Assembly: GCF_949769255.1 (NCBI RefSeq)
Contig: NZ_OX458329.1
Coordinates: forward strand, 1,302,001-1,366,000
Source of the DNA: Mobiluncus massiliensis
GTDB lineage: Bacteria > Actinomycetota > Actinomycetes > Actinomycetales > Actinomycetaceae
Reading direction: 5' to 3'
DNA: 64,000 nucleotides
Below, in pieces: positions 1 through 8,480 of the stretch. A program made the translations under genes and the position numbers. Each line of letters opens with the position of its first letter. Positions within the stretch are counted from its first letter, which is position 1. The notes beneath the pieces were generated by a model. The model saw only the letters and a list, made by a program, of their open reading frames with translations. It ran no database searches and was not told where the DNA came from.

Positions 1-704
1 GGGGCCAAAGTCAGGGCATCGACCGGGTTCTTGCCATTGACCAACAGATAGTTTTGCGAGCCGATGGCTTGCGCGGCGGCCAGCGCGGTGGTGTAACGGT
101 TATCTCCGGCTATCCGGGAAACTTTTTTCCCGGTCAGTTCTTCAACCTGAGCTTTAGTTTCCTCGCTCACGACCGCGGTGCCACCAATGATTGTGATGCT
201 TTGAGGATTCAACTCAGCAATGGCCTGAGAGCCGTATTTGCCCAGCTGATTCGGCTCAGCCAACAAGAGGTTCGCTTCCAGATTGGCCGCGTAGGACGTG
301 GCGGCCAGAATATCTACCTCCGAGTTGCCGTTGGCGATAACCACGGGAGCATCCGCTTCGCCTTCCAAAGCGACTTTCGCGGCCGACTCGTAACGGTTAG
401 TTCCGCCCAAGGAGGGAGCATCCGGGCTCATAACCGCAGACTTGTCATCGTTGGCTGCCTGCAGTGAACCAATGAGGCCATCAGGCGACTTATCGCTGAC
501 CAACACTGAACTCAAATCAGTTGCCTCAGACACCGCTTTTGATGTCTCATAACGATCCACACCAGCCAAACGAACGCTGGCACTGACAGTTTGATTTGTA
601 ATGGTTGCGGAACCCCCATCTTCCGCATTGGCAATCGGGGTAACCCCTGCTACTCCGATTCCAGCAATTGCAAATGAACTTGCCATCAGTTTAGAAATAT
701 TCAT
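1..704 (-). CDS. Secreted cell-wall-binding repeat 2 (CWB2) protein, 5' part only
   Basis: The frame opens at ATG 704 on the minus strand and runs off the left edge, so only about 234 N-terminal residues are present. It begins with a short signal peptide (KLMASSFAIAGIGVAGV, then an ANAED cleavage-like site). CWB2 units follow, recognised by the anchors RLAGVDRYETS, LGGTNRYESA and RIAGDNRYTTA, each leading to a segment ending in IIGG or similar. CWB2 repeats attach proteins non-covalently to the cell wall in Gram-positive bacteria. No other domain is visible before the edge, so the functional part may lie outside the window. A consensus promoter at 792-821 suggests the gene is transcribed independently of nusA. 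Family call is firm; exact role unknown. Confidence 0.85.
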   Translation of the reverse strand, partial: MNISKLMASSFAIAGIGVAGVTPIANAEDGGSATITNQTVSASVRLAGVDRYETSKAVSEATDLSSVLVSDKSPDGLIGSLQAANDDKSAVMSPDAPSLGGTNRYESAAKVALEGEADAPVVIANGNSEVDILAATSYAANLEANLLLAEPNQLGKYGSQAIAELNPQSITIIGGTAVVSEETKAQVEELTGKKVSRIAGDNRYTTALAAAQAIGSQNYLLVNGKNPVDALTLA

Positions 705-791
705 GATTGACCTATTCGACCGGCTCATTTGACCCAGCCAAATGCCCTCCTCATTTGTTGAACGTTTCGCGACCCCACGCCGCGACGATTG

Positions 792-821
792 ATTATAACG
801 TTTTGGTAACAACCATGTCCA
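792..821 (-). promoter_or_regulatory. Sigma-70-type promoter for the CWB2 gene
   Basis: Minus strand: TGGACA (816-821), an 18-bp spacer, then a perfect TATAAT (792-797). The start codon is at 704, giving a leader of about 80 nt. It lies downstream of the nusA terminator, consistent with a separate transcription unit. Confidence 0.6.
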
Positions 822-924
822 TTTTGGCGGTTTTAAAGGCTTTCAACTGCGGATATACCTTCACAAGGGCGGTCCCCAACGTTGCCGCGCCTCCCCCGGA
901 AACGCCGGCACGGCCCTTGGGCAC

Positions 925-962
925 AGAAAATTCAGCCCTCCGGGAAAAACCTCGGAGGGCTG
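925..962 (-). terminator. Rho-independent terminator after nusA
   Basis: A perfect 10-bp inverted repeat, CAGCCCTCCG (933-942) and CGGAGGGCTG (953-962), is followed on the minus strand by a T-rich stretch (AATTTTCT). A smaller hairpin, AACCCC/GGGGTT at 970-985, precedes it. Together they close the rimP-nusA unit. Confidence 0.8.
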
Positions 963-991
963 GATGCGAAACCCCTCGCGGGGTTGAAAAT

Positions 992-1978
992 CTAGGCCGG
1001 CGCGGCACCATTTTCGGTGTCGGAATGGATGTCAATCCCCCAACCGGTCAGGCGCGAAGCCAGGCGGGCATTTTGACCTTCCTTGCCGATAGCCAGGGAC
1101 TGTTGAAAGTCCGGGACCACCACTCGCGCCAGCCGCTTGGCCTCATCGATGACCCGTACCGAAATGACTTTGGCCGGGCTCAAAGCATTGGCTACGTAAA
1201 CCGTAGGATCTTCAGCCCAATCCACGATGTCGATTTTTTCTCCGTTGAGCTCGTTCATAACCGCCCGGACGCGCGAACCGTTCGGGCCGATGCACGCCCC
1301 CTTGGCATTGATACCTTTTTCGGTTGCCCGCACGGCAATCTTGGTGCGGTGTCCCGGCTCGCGAGCCACTGATTCGATGACGACTTCTTCCTTGTCGATT
1401 TCGGGCACTTCGCGTTTAAACAGGCCCTGCACCAAGCCGGGATGGGTTCGAGACAGTTCGATGTGCGGGCCTTTCAAGCCACGCGACGCCGCTAAAACGT
1501 ATACGCTCAGCCGCACTCCGTGCTGGTATTTTTCGCCGGGAACCTGTTCGGCCGGCGGAATAATGCCTTCCACATCTCCCAGATTCACGGTAACCAGCTT
1601 CGGATCACGCCCGGAAGTCACCACTCCGGAAACGACTTGACCGACACGATCCTTGAAATCGCCCAGAACTGCTTTGTCTTCTTCCTCCTGGAAACGTTGA
1701 ATAATCACGGATTTCACCGTGGCTGCGGCGGTACGTCCAAAATCTTTAGGAGTAATCTCGGACTCGCCCAGCTCGTTGCCGTCCTCGTCCAGCTCCTTCA
1801 CCAAAACCCGAACCTCACCGGTCTTGCGATCAACCTCAACCCGTGAATGATCTTTTTCAGCACCCGGCTGATTGCGGTATGCCTTCAAAAGCGCTTGCTC
1901 GACCGTGTCGATAAGCGAGTTCATATCCATGCCCTTTTCGGCTTCCACCAGGCGCAATGCAGACATGTCAATTTGCAT
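992..1978 (-). CDS. nusA: Transcription termination/antitermination factor NusA
   Basis: NusA binds RNA polymerase and nascent RNA, modulating pausing, termination and rRNA antitermination. The 328-residue product has the usual order: N-terminal polymerase-binding domain (about 1-120), an S1 domain (GQVVSGVVTS onward), then two KH domains with the motifs GACIGPNGSRVRAV and SLAIGKEGQNARLASRL. It lacks the C-terminal acidic repeats of enterobacterial NusA, which is normal for actinobacteria. Start at ATG 1978 is supported by GGAGGAATC just upstream. It lies 23 bp after rimP on the same strand and is followed by a strong terminator rather than by ylxR-infB, the commonest bacterial arrangement. 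Confidence 0.97.
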   Translation of the reverse strand: MQIDMSALRLVEAEKGMDMNSLIDTVEQALLKAYRNQPGAEKDHSRVEVDRKTGEVRVLVKELDEDGNELGESEITPKDFGRTAAATVKSVIIQRFQEEEDKAVLGDFKDRVGQVVSGVVTSGRDPKLVTVNLGDVEGIIPPAEQVPGEKYQHGVRLSVYVLAASRGLKGPHIELSRTHPGLVQGLFKREVPEIDKEEVVIESVAREPGHRTKIAVRATEKGINAKGACIGPNGSRVRAVMNELNGEKIDIVDWAEDPTVYVANALSPAKVISVRVIDEAKRLARVVVPDFQQSLAIGKEGQNARLASRLTGWGIDIHSDTENGAAPA

Positions 1979-2001
1979 GATTCCTCCGTATTGATTTGTC
2001 G

Positions 2002-2529
2002 CTATTTATTTTTTCGCCCGTTGCGTTGAGACCCCCGAGGCTTCCCAAACAAAATAACGGTACGTACCGATTCTATGTCCTCGAAGGGATAAACCGTAAC
2101 GTCTCCATCGTCATTTACACTCAGCCCGGTTTGCGTAACATCGGTCAAAATTCCGGTGCGGACCTGCCCACCGATACGCACTTCTACGTCCTTACCGAGA
2201 GCCCGGCGCGCCAGCCGCAGATTCGTCAGCGGGTGTTCGGCGCCAAGCGTGGAAATCTCAAGGGTATAGGCACCTGGCAGCGGATCGTTTGCGTCCAAAG
2301 CGGCACCGATGGCGCGGCTCGCTTCCTCCAGCTGCGCGCTACCCAAATCGGCCTGCCCATCGGGTAAATCCAAACCAATCGCCACGACCCGCTGATGTTT
2401 CGGACCGGTGAGGGCAATTTTTTCCAAGTACAATCCGGCAGCGTCTATGACCGGGCTGATGACCTGGATAATTGCGGCGACACTGGGGTCTGCCGAGGTA
2501 TGCGGCTGAGCTTCTGTCTTTATCTGCAA
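2002..2529 (-). CDS. rimP: Ribosome maturation factor RimP
   Basis: RimP is needed for 30S subunit maturation. The 175-residue product matches the family: an N-terminal alpha/beta domain ending near LEISTLGAEHPL (the conserved S-P-G-hydrophobic-hP region, here STLGAEHPLTNLR) and a C-terminal SH3-like barrel (KDVEVRIGGQVRTGILTDV). The C-terminus is basic (RGSQRNGRKNK). It is the first gene of a rimP-nusA pair. In mycobacteria rimP-nusA likewise lies beside a divergent DUF4439 gene, as here. Confidence 0.93.
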   Translation of the reverse strand: MQIKTEAQPHTSADPSVAAIIQVISPVIDAAGLYLEKIALTGPKHQRVVAIGLDLPDGQADLGSAQLEEASRAIGAALDANDPLPGAYTLEISTLGAEHPLTNLRLARRALGKDVEVRIGGQVRTGILTDVTQTGLSVNDDGDVTVYPFEDIESVRTVILFGKPRGSQRNGRKNK

Positions 2530-2602
2530 TAGTCTCCCCTTTTTTCATTCCCTCAGAGTTGCCTGAGCGGGTGGATGGGGCGGGGTATGAAACAATGGGT
2601 TT

Positions 2603-3628
2603 ATGTTTTTATCCCCGTCCCGTTTCCTGAAACTAAGTCTATGGCTTGTGGCGGGGTTTGCGCTGACTGGATGTGGACTGCGCCTGGACACTCCCCCCGA
2701 TGCCCTGCCGGAACTGGATGCCGGCCAAGCCGGGATTTCCGCCGTTTCACGCGCGGAAGCCGCCATCGGCATCGGCAGCGAAAAGATGGCAAACGACGCC
2801 TCACTAGCCCCCGGAGTGCGTGAAGTGATTGGGACGGTACGCGAGCTGTCCGCGACCCGTCTAGCAGCCTTGGGTGGGGTCTGGCAACCGTGGCCGCAGG
2901 GAACCCCGGAGGGCGCCGACCCCGGACCGCAACCTTCCCCGGCTCCGGGCAGTGTGGAGGACCTGATACAGCTCCTGGTAGATACGGCCGCAACATCCTG
3001 CCAGGCGGGGGCACGCGCTCCCCACGCTAACGATGCGCAGCTCCTTACGGCCTTGTGCGCCGCCCAGCAGCTGGATGCCTCTCACGTGGCGGGAGCCGCG
3101 GGACACAAGCTTCCCGAACCAACGGTGCCGGTAGACTCACTGGCAGGGACGAACCCCGAAGGTTCCACTGAACTCATAGCCGACCGGAAACACCTGCAAA
3201 ACCTTATAGAAGCGCAGACCGCTCTGGATTTTGCCCGTTTCCGTATGGAAGTGGCGGCCGCTCACCTGAGTGGGAATGACCGGCAGTGGGCTTTGCAAAG
3301 GGCGGATTCCCTAGCTTGGGACGTGCAGTCGCTGGTGGACGGGGGCGTGGAGGACGTGCGTGCTGCCCAGTACGCTTTGGATTTTTCCCAGATTAAGACA
3401 ACCCCAGACGCGATTCGTCTCATCAATCAAGCTGATGCTGATGCTTTCGCGGCTCACCTAAAGATTATCGAGCTCATTTCGCCGACCGGAGCGGCCTCGA
3501 AAAAATCACCAGACCAAGCCCTGTCAGCGTTGCGTCAACCCTGGATTAGCGCCGCCAAAGGCGATGTGACTTCGCAAAATCGTTTCGGCGTTCCCCCTTC
3601 TCAAATTTTTGTGCAGCTATGGCCATGA
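2603..3628 (+). CDS. Lipoprotein with a DUF4439 ferritin-like domain
   Basis: The 341-residue product starts with a lipoprotein signal: basic N-terminus, hydrophobic stretch LSLWLVAGFA and lipobox LTGC with the acceptor Cys at 24. It should therefore be anchored to the outer face of the membrane. The rest is Ala-rich and helical. The C-terminal part (about 190-330) resembles the actinobacterial DUF4439 family, predicted to be a ferritin-like four-helix fold; the N-terminal part is not recognised. It is divergent from rimP, the position also held by DUF4439 genes in mycobacteria. No good ribosome binding site precedes ATG 2603. No function is established for the family. Confidence 0.75.
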   Translation: MFLSPSRFLKLSLWLVAGFALTGCGLRLDTPPDALPELDAGQAGISAVSRAEAAIGIGSEKMANDASLAPGVREVIGTVRELSATRLAALGGVWQPWPQGTPEGADPGPQPSPAPGSVEDLIQLLVDTAATSCQAGARAPHANDAQLLTALCAAQQLDASHVAGAAGHKLPEPTVPVDSLAGTNPEGSTELIADRKHLQNLIEAQTALDFARFRMEVAAAHLSGNDRQWALQRADSLAWDVQSLVDGGVEDVRAAQYALDFSQIKTTPDAIRLINQADADAFAAHLKIIELISPTGAASKKSPDQALSALRQPWISAAKGDVTSQNRFGVPPSQIFVQLWP

Positions 3629-3744
3629 CCTGTGCAAACGCCAGTTCCAGTCAGGTTTTCCACCCGGAAGGGCACGACACATTCACAACTGGCCACCTTA
3701 AAGAAAAATTAAATTATTAGTAAATTCATAATCAAAAGATTGGA

Positions 3745-3758
3745 AAACTGCACAGTTT
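3745..3758. promoter_or_regulatory. Candidate MarR operator (14-bp inverted repeat)
   Basis: AAACTG-CA-CAGTTT, two perfect 6-bp arms with a 2-bp centre, sits in an AT-rich stretch 56 bp before the marR start. MarR proteins bind short near-palindromes in their own promoters. The assignment as operator is inferred from position and symmetry only. Confidence 0.4.
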
Positions 3759-3813
3759 ATAGCACAATAACAAAACAACCATTAGGATTACCGAGTTCCG
3801 AGAGGCCTTCACG

Positions 3814-4287
3814 TTGGTTCGCACCGATTCTCCAGACACACCGGACGCTACGCCCGAAGAAATCTGGGAAGACTTTTTTAAGTTTTCCCAAATGCTCAAT
3901 TTAGAGATTGACTATGCTCTCAAGGAACAATGCGGCTTCGACCTGCCTCAATATTCCATCTTGACGGCTTTGGCTAACGCTCCGGAAAAGAAACTGCAGC
4001 TCGGTGAACTTGCCAGGCAAACGGTATTTTCGCCCTCTCGATTGAACTATCGACTTGGTGAGATGGAGAAAAAGGGCTGGCTGAATCGGCTGTGCCAAGG
4101 TTCGGATAAACGCACCCGCAATGCTTGCCTGTCAACCAAAGGGTTGAACGCTTACGAAGCCGCGGCGCAAGTCCAGATGAAAGTGGTACGTGAACTGTTT
4201 GCTGGCCGGGTTTCGCAATCAGTTTTAAACGCGATGCGCCGCGTGCTGTCCAGTATGCGCAGCCACCTGGAAAAATCGGAACTCTAG
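3814..4287 (+). CDS. MarR-family transcriptional regulator
   Basis: A 157-residue winged-helix dimer-type regulator. Helices at the N-terminus precede the DNA-binding region (about 50-115): LQLGELARQTVFSPSRLNYR is the helix-turn-helix, MEKKGWLNRLCQGSDKRTRNACLSTKG the wing with the typical D-R-R-like basic pattern. The start is a TTG at 3814 with GAGAGG 9 bp upstream; the next in-frame ATG would remove the first helix. It lies just before a co-directional ABC exporter, so control of that exporter and of itself is likely. The ligand cannot be read from the sequence. Confidence 0.88.
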   Translation: MVRTDSPDTPDATPEEIWEDFFKFSQMLNLEIDYALKEQCGFDLPQYSILTALANAPEKKLQLGELARQTVFSPSRLNYRLGEMEKKGWLNRLCQGSDKRTRNACLSTKGLNAYEAAAQVQMKVVRELFAGRVSQSVLNAMRRVLSSMRSHLEKSEL

Positions 4288-4497
4288 AGACCTCAACCGA
4301 CTCAGGGACGCATCGGGGTTTTTTCAGGGTAAACCCCCATAGCCTATTAGTTTTGGCCTAGCTACGCTGGATTTCAGTTAAGAACTCTAGCGAAAGGTTG
4401 ATTATGTCCTCCCCAAATAGCCCCGCCGACACCCCGTTCACCCCGGTGACGCCCCCCACCAGCCTCTGCCGACTCCGAAACGTCCCCCTCCCCCCTT

Positions 4498-5235
4498 GTG
4501 ACCAATACGGAGACGAACATCCCGACTGTCCCGGTCGCCGTGCTACACGATGTCACCAAGGTTTACGGGGAAAAAGGCACGCGAGTCGAGGCGTTGCGCG
4601 GGATCAACGTAGATATTAACGCCCGCGAATTCACGGTCATCATGGGCCCCTCCGGTTCCGGTAAATCCACGCTGCTGCACGTCCTAGCCGGTTTGGACGC
4701 GGTCAGTTCCGGTTCCATCACGGTCAACCGCGTGGACATCACGAAACTGAAAGACAAGCCCCTGACCCTGTGGCGCCGCGACAACGTAGGGTTCGTGTTC
4801 CAGTCGTTTAACCTGGTTCCGACCTTGAGCGCCCAAGCCAATATTGAGCTACCGCTACGCCTGGCGAATAAGCCGATAGATCGGCACTGGTTCGACCAAA
4901 TCGTCACCGGGCTGGACCTCACCACCCGGCTGAACCACAAGCCTTACGAACTGTCCGGTGGCCAGGTACAGCGCGTTGCGGTCGCGCGAGCCCTACTGTC
5001 TCGCCCCGCCATGCTGGTCGCTGACGAGCCGACCGGAAACCTGGACACGGCGTCTTCTGCTGAAGTCCTGAACCTACTGCGCGCCGCAGTCGATAACTTC
5101 GGGCAAACCGTGGTGATGGTCACCCACGACCAGCACGCCGCCACGACCGGGGACCGGGTCTTAATCGTCCGTGACGGGATGATTGTGCACGATTTGCATC
5201 ACCCCGAACCCGCAGACATCGCGAAGGTGGCGTGA
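4498..5235 (+). CDS. ABC exporter ATPase, MacB/LolD-type
   Basis: Cytoplasmic nucleotide-binding subunit that powers the adjacent FtsX-type permease. From GTG 4498 (245 residues) all motifs are intact: Walker A GPSGSGKST (50-58), Q-loop Gln102, signature LSGGQ (152-156), Walker B LVADEP with Asp176/Glu177, and switch His210. GTG 4498 has no ribosome binding site. A well-placed GAAAGG precedes ATG 4404, but that frame runs into this one only if the C6 run at 4452-4457 loses one base (see findings). The gene may therefore encode a longer N-terminus, be phase variable, or carry a sequencing error. The stop lies 3 bp before the permease start. Members of this family export peptides, macrolides or lipoproteins; the substrate here is unknown. 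Confidence 0.93.
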   Translation: MTNTETNIPTVPVAVLHDVTKVYGEKGTRVEALRGINVDINAREFTVIMGPSGSGKSTLLHVLAGLDAVSSGSITVNRVDITKLKDKPLTLWRRDNVGFVFQSFNLVPTLSAQANIELPLRLANKPIDRHWFDQIVTGLDLTTRLNHKPYELSGGQVQRVAVARALLSRPAMLVADEPTGNLDTASSAEVLNLLRAAVDNFGQTVVMVTHDQHAATTGDRVLIVRDGMIVHDLHHPEPADIAKVA

Positions 5236-5238
5236 GAG

Positions 5239-7953
5239 ATGAAAGGAATTCTGCGCGCAGACTTGCGCAAAAACGTGAAAAGCTACGCCGCTACCGCCTT
5301 GGCGATAGCCCTGGCCGTAGCGTTCCTGTTGACCTGCCTAGGGTTGACCGAGGGGCTCAAGATGACTTTGGCCCGCAACCTTACGGAGGAAGCCACCGGT
5401 GCTGACCTGATTGTTTCGACTCCCAACGGAGTTCCCTACGACGGTGAGGATCCCGAACCAGACTACCTGCAAAAGGTCGCGGACCAAGCCCATAAGGCCC
5501 ACCCCGAGTGGAAAATCCTGACCCGCACGTCCATGAGCGTGGATTTGTCCGCAAATCGCAAGAAGGTGTCTGCCTCGGTATTGGGGCTGGGTGATCCCGT
5601 GTTCGACCCCAGTTCGGTCGTGGAGGGAAAGCGCCCCAGCTCTGAATCAGAAATCGGTATCGAGCAGTCCAACGCTAAGACTCTCGGGGTCAAAGTCGGG
5701 GATACGGTCAACGTGGGAATCTACGATCCTGCCACCGATGACACCAAGACCGTGCCACTCAAGGTCAGCGGTATCTATAAAGCCCGTCCCGGCGCGTTCC
5801 CCACCAGCTACGTTTCCGATTCCCTGGTGAAAACCTGGGCTGGGGACGATTATTTGGCTGACATCTTGCTGGTTTCGGGGGTCGGCTCCACAAACCTGAA
5901 AGCGGCCACGGCCGAGCTGAAACAGTTGACCTCCCACATTGCCGACGCAGATTACTATGAGGTGTTCACTGCGGATCAATACTTGGATCGTGCCGTGGAT
6001 AGCATTACGGGCGGACAGGACGTCCTGCTCGTGTTGGCCTTGGCGTTCCCGCTCATCGCCGGCGTTACCGCCATTATTGTCGTGTCGGTGACCTACAACG
6101 TGCTGTTTGCCCGCCGGCGGCGCCAACTGGCTCTGTTGCGGGCGGTCGGTGCCACCTCCGGTCAGCTCCGTTCCCTGGTGGCCCGTGAGACGTTACTGGT
6201 AGGCGCCGTTTCCGCGGTTCTCGGAGTCTTGGCAGGTGTGATTTTTTCGGCCATAGCGTGCCGAATTGCCAACCTCGCCGACACTTGGGGTCAGGCATTC
6301 ACCGTTTTGAACTGGCAAAGCCTGCTGGCGGGATTCCTCTGCGGTACCGTGATTTCTTTCCTGGCCGGGTTTGCCCCGTCCCGCCGGGTCGCCCAGGTCA
6401 CCCCGATTGAGGCTCTGGCGACGGAAGACAAGCTCAGCCGGCGGCGCAAGCACCGGACGGTTCGCGCCATTTTTGGTTCCATGCTGTTCTTTGGCGGCAC
6501 CGCCACCATGGTCTACGCCACCCTCCAGAACCATCGGTTGATGATGAATGTCTCAGAGCAGGGAGACATGGATACCTACACCTCCAACTTCTTCCTGACC
6601 GCGATGTTTGCCGGAATGATTTCTTTCCTGGGGCTGATTATGCTGACTTCCATCGTTTTGCCCTACGTGACTTCCGCTTTGGGTGTTTTCAGTTCCCCCG
6701 CGGCGGTGACGTGGCGTTTAGCGGCGGAAAATACGGGTCGTAACCCGCGGCGTACCGGAGCTACCGGCGCGGCCTTGACCTTAGGTATTACCTTGATGGT
6801 ACTGCTGCTGGTCGGGGCGGCCTCGGTAGACGCTACCGGCAAAAAAATCATCGACGAACATACTCCGGTAGACCTGCAACTCGTTTCGGAGGGCGAACCG
6901 CTGAGCCAATCCACCATCGCCAACGTGAAAGCCACTTCCGGTTTGGAACACACCATCGCCGTAAATGGGCTGCTGGGCAGCGCTGTTCCCTGGGACGAGT
7001 ACGAAAAAACCCAGCAATTATTGTCTCAGCCGGAAAAGCTGACCCAAGACGAAAACGGCGGCTGTATCGTTGCCGCAACGAACGAGCCTTGTGACCCCGA
7101 CGCGGATACTCAGGAAATGCTGTTGGAATCTAAGGATTTCTCGACCATATCCCACAGCCGCATTCCCGTGATTGCTCCCGGCCACGTGGGAATTCCAATG
7201 TTGAGCGATGAGGAAGTAGGCAAGCCTTATGCCGTCCGTAGCGGGGATAAGGTGCTGAAGCTCACGGCTGAGAAAACTCCCCTGGATTTCGTGTCCGTGA
7301 ACCCCCAGGATTTGGCTGGCCTAGCCAGTTCCACCCAGGTGGTTCGTCCGGCACAAACCGACGCCGACCAGGAACTTGGGCGCAACGACACGGTGTTGGC
7401 ACCTCGCGTGCTGCTGATGCGGATTTCCTTGGATTGCAGCTTTTCTGACATTGAGCAGCTCGCTTCGGATATTCCAGCTGCCTCTGAGCAGGATGCCTAC
7501 ATCACCGGTTCCGCACCCGACCGAGCCATGTTTACCCAAATAACACAAGGATTGATGTGGGGCGCATTCGCGATGCTAGGAGTATCGGTGTTGGTTGCGT
7601 TGGTTGGAGTGGCGAACACTTTGGCTCTCTCGGTGATGGAACGCCGACGGGAAAATGGGATGCTGCGCGCCCTGGGCATGACGAAGGGACGTTTGCAAGG
7701 AATGCTCGCCATCGAAGCACTGCTGACGGCACTAGGGGCCCTGGTCGTAGGCGTATTAGCCGGTTTGGGTTACGCAATAGCCGGCATCAACGCCCTGCCG
7801 GTGACGGAACTGGCCTCCGCACAAGTTATTGTGGTACCCCCGCTAGCTATCGCGGCCGCGGCGCTGACCATCGTGGTGGCGCTGTTGGCTTCGATTGGTC
7901 CGGCGCGGGCAGCAGCGCGGGTCACGCCGGTCGAGGCGCTGGCTCATGACTGA
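5239..7953 (+). CDS. ABC exporter permease with two FtsX domains
   Basis: The 904-residue membrane subunit has an N-terminal membrane segment (about 15-40), a large extracytoplasmic MacB-like periplasmic-core region, an FtsX domain (about 265-390), a second helix-soluble-helix block, and a C-terminal FtsX domain (about 770-900). The two FtsX domains carry the typical motifs RRRQLALLRAVGAT and RRRENGMLRALGMT, followed by VTPIEAL and VTPVEAL. This duplicated form is common in actinobacterial exporters and lets one polypeptide act as both halves of the translocator. It is translationally close to the ATPase and downstream of marR. It ends 12 bp before the convergent Tad operon. Confidence 0.92.
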   Translation: MKGILRADLRKNVKSYAATALAIALAVAFLLTCLGLTEGLKMTLARNLTEEATGADLIVSTPNGVPYDGEDPEPDYLQKVADQAHKAHPEWKILTRTSMSVDLSANRKKVSASVLGLGDPVFDPSSVVEGKRPSSESEIGIEQSNAKTLGVKVGDTVNVGIYDPATDDTKTVPLKVSGIYKARPGAFPTSYVSDSLVKTWAGDDYLADILLVSGVGSTNLKAATAELKQLTSHIADADYYEVFTADQYLDRAVDSITGGQDVLLVLALAFPLIAGVTAIIVVSVTYNVLFARRRRQLALLRAVGATSGQLRSLVARETLLVGAVSAVLGVLAGVIFSAIACRIANLADTWGQAFTVLNWQSLLAGFLCGTVISFLAGFAPSRRVAQVTPIEALATEDKLSRRRKHRTVRAIFGSMLFFGGTATMVYATLQNHRLMMNVSEQGDMDTYTSNFFLTAMFAGMISFLGLIMLTSIVLPYVTSALGVFSSPAAVTWRLAAENTGRNPRRTGATGAALTLGITLMVLLLVGAASVDATGKKIIDEHTPVDLQLVSEGEPLSQSTIANVKATSGLEHTIAVNGLLGSAVPWDEYEKTQQLLSQPEKLTQDENGGCIVAATNEPCDPDADTQEMLLESKDFSTISHSRIPVIAPGHVGIPMLSDEEVGKPYAVRSGDKVLKLTAEKTPLDFVSVNPQDLAGLASSTQVVRPAQTDADQELGRNDTVLAPRVLLMRISLDCSFSDIEQLASDIPAASEQDAYITGSAPDRAMFTQITQGLMWGAFAMLGVSVLVALVGVANTLALSVMERRRENGMLRALGMTKGRLQGMLAIEALLTALGALVVGVLAGLGYAIAGINALPVTELASAQVIVVPPLAIAAAALTIVVALLASIGPARAAARVTPVEALAHD

Positions 7954-7964
7954 AGGTGGGGCGG

Positions 7965-8480
7965 CTAGCCGAAGCTGGCCTTTAGCGAAGCCGCCCCGGT
8001 AGCTGTGAGTTCGACCTGGGTCAGGGAACTGATGAGCGGAACCACCAGCGGAATTTTGCCGGTGGCCTGCAAAGTTACCTGTACCCGGGTCGATTCCACG
8101 TTGACATCTACCAGGTCAATTCCCTGCAAACCAGAGTTCGTGCCTATTGCCGCCCCTGAGAGGTATTCGGCAGCGCGTTCCGAGGCGTGATCCGGTTCGA
8201 TTTCCAGGGGGACTCCGTCAACAATGCCATTTTGATAGTAGGCAGCATCCGCGATGTTGGAAGCTGCCATCGATGCGGTCTGGTCTGCCAGACGCTGCAA
8301 GCGCCGCTGTTCCAGATAAACCCCGGACAGCGCCATGCTCATCAGGATAATCACACAGAGCAGCACGCAAGCGGCCAATCCCAACAGCATGATGCGACCG
8401 TCCTCACCACCGAGACGGTCGAACCGGGCGGCAAACTGATGCGGCACCGCACCGCCCTTGTGCCATTTCCTAAGCCCCAT
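7965..8480 (-). CDS. TadG/TadE-like pilus assembly protein, last gene of the Tad operon
   Basis: A 171-residue protein with one N-terminal membrane helix (IMLLGLAACVLLCVIILMSMAL, about 30-51) followed by an exported domain. The pattern DGRIMLL plus a helix and then QRRLQRLADQTASMAASNIADAAYY is that of the Flp-pilus TadE/G-like family (PF13400-type), which are minor pilins or assembly factors. Its start overlaps the previous gene by 11 bp, indicating translational coupling. It lacks the large von Willebrand domain of full-length TadG. Confidence 0.75.
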   Translation of the reverse strand: MGLRKWHKGGAVPHQFAARFDRLGGEDGRIMLLGLAACVLLCVIILMSMALSGVYLEQRRLQRLADQTASMAASNIADAAYYQNGIVDGVPLEIEPDHASERAAEYLSGAAIGTNSGLQGIDLVDVNVESTRVQVTLQATGKIPLVVPLISSLTQVELTATGAASLKASFG

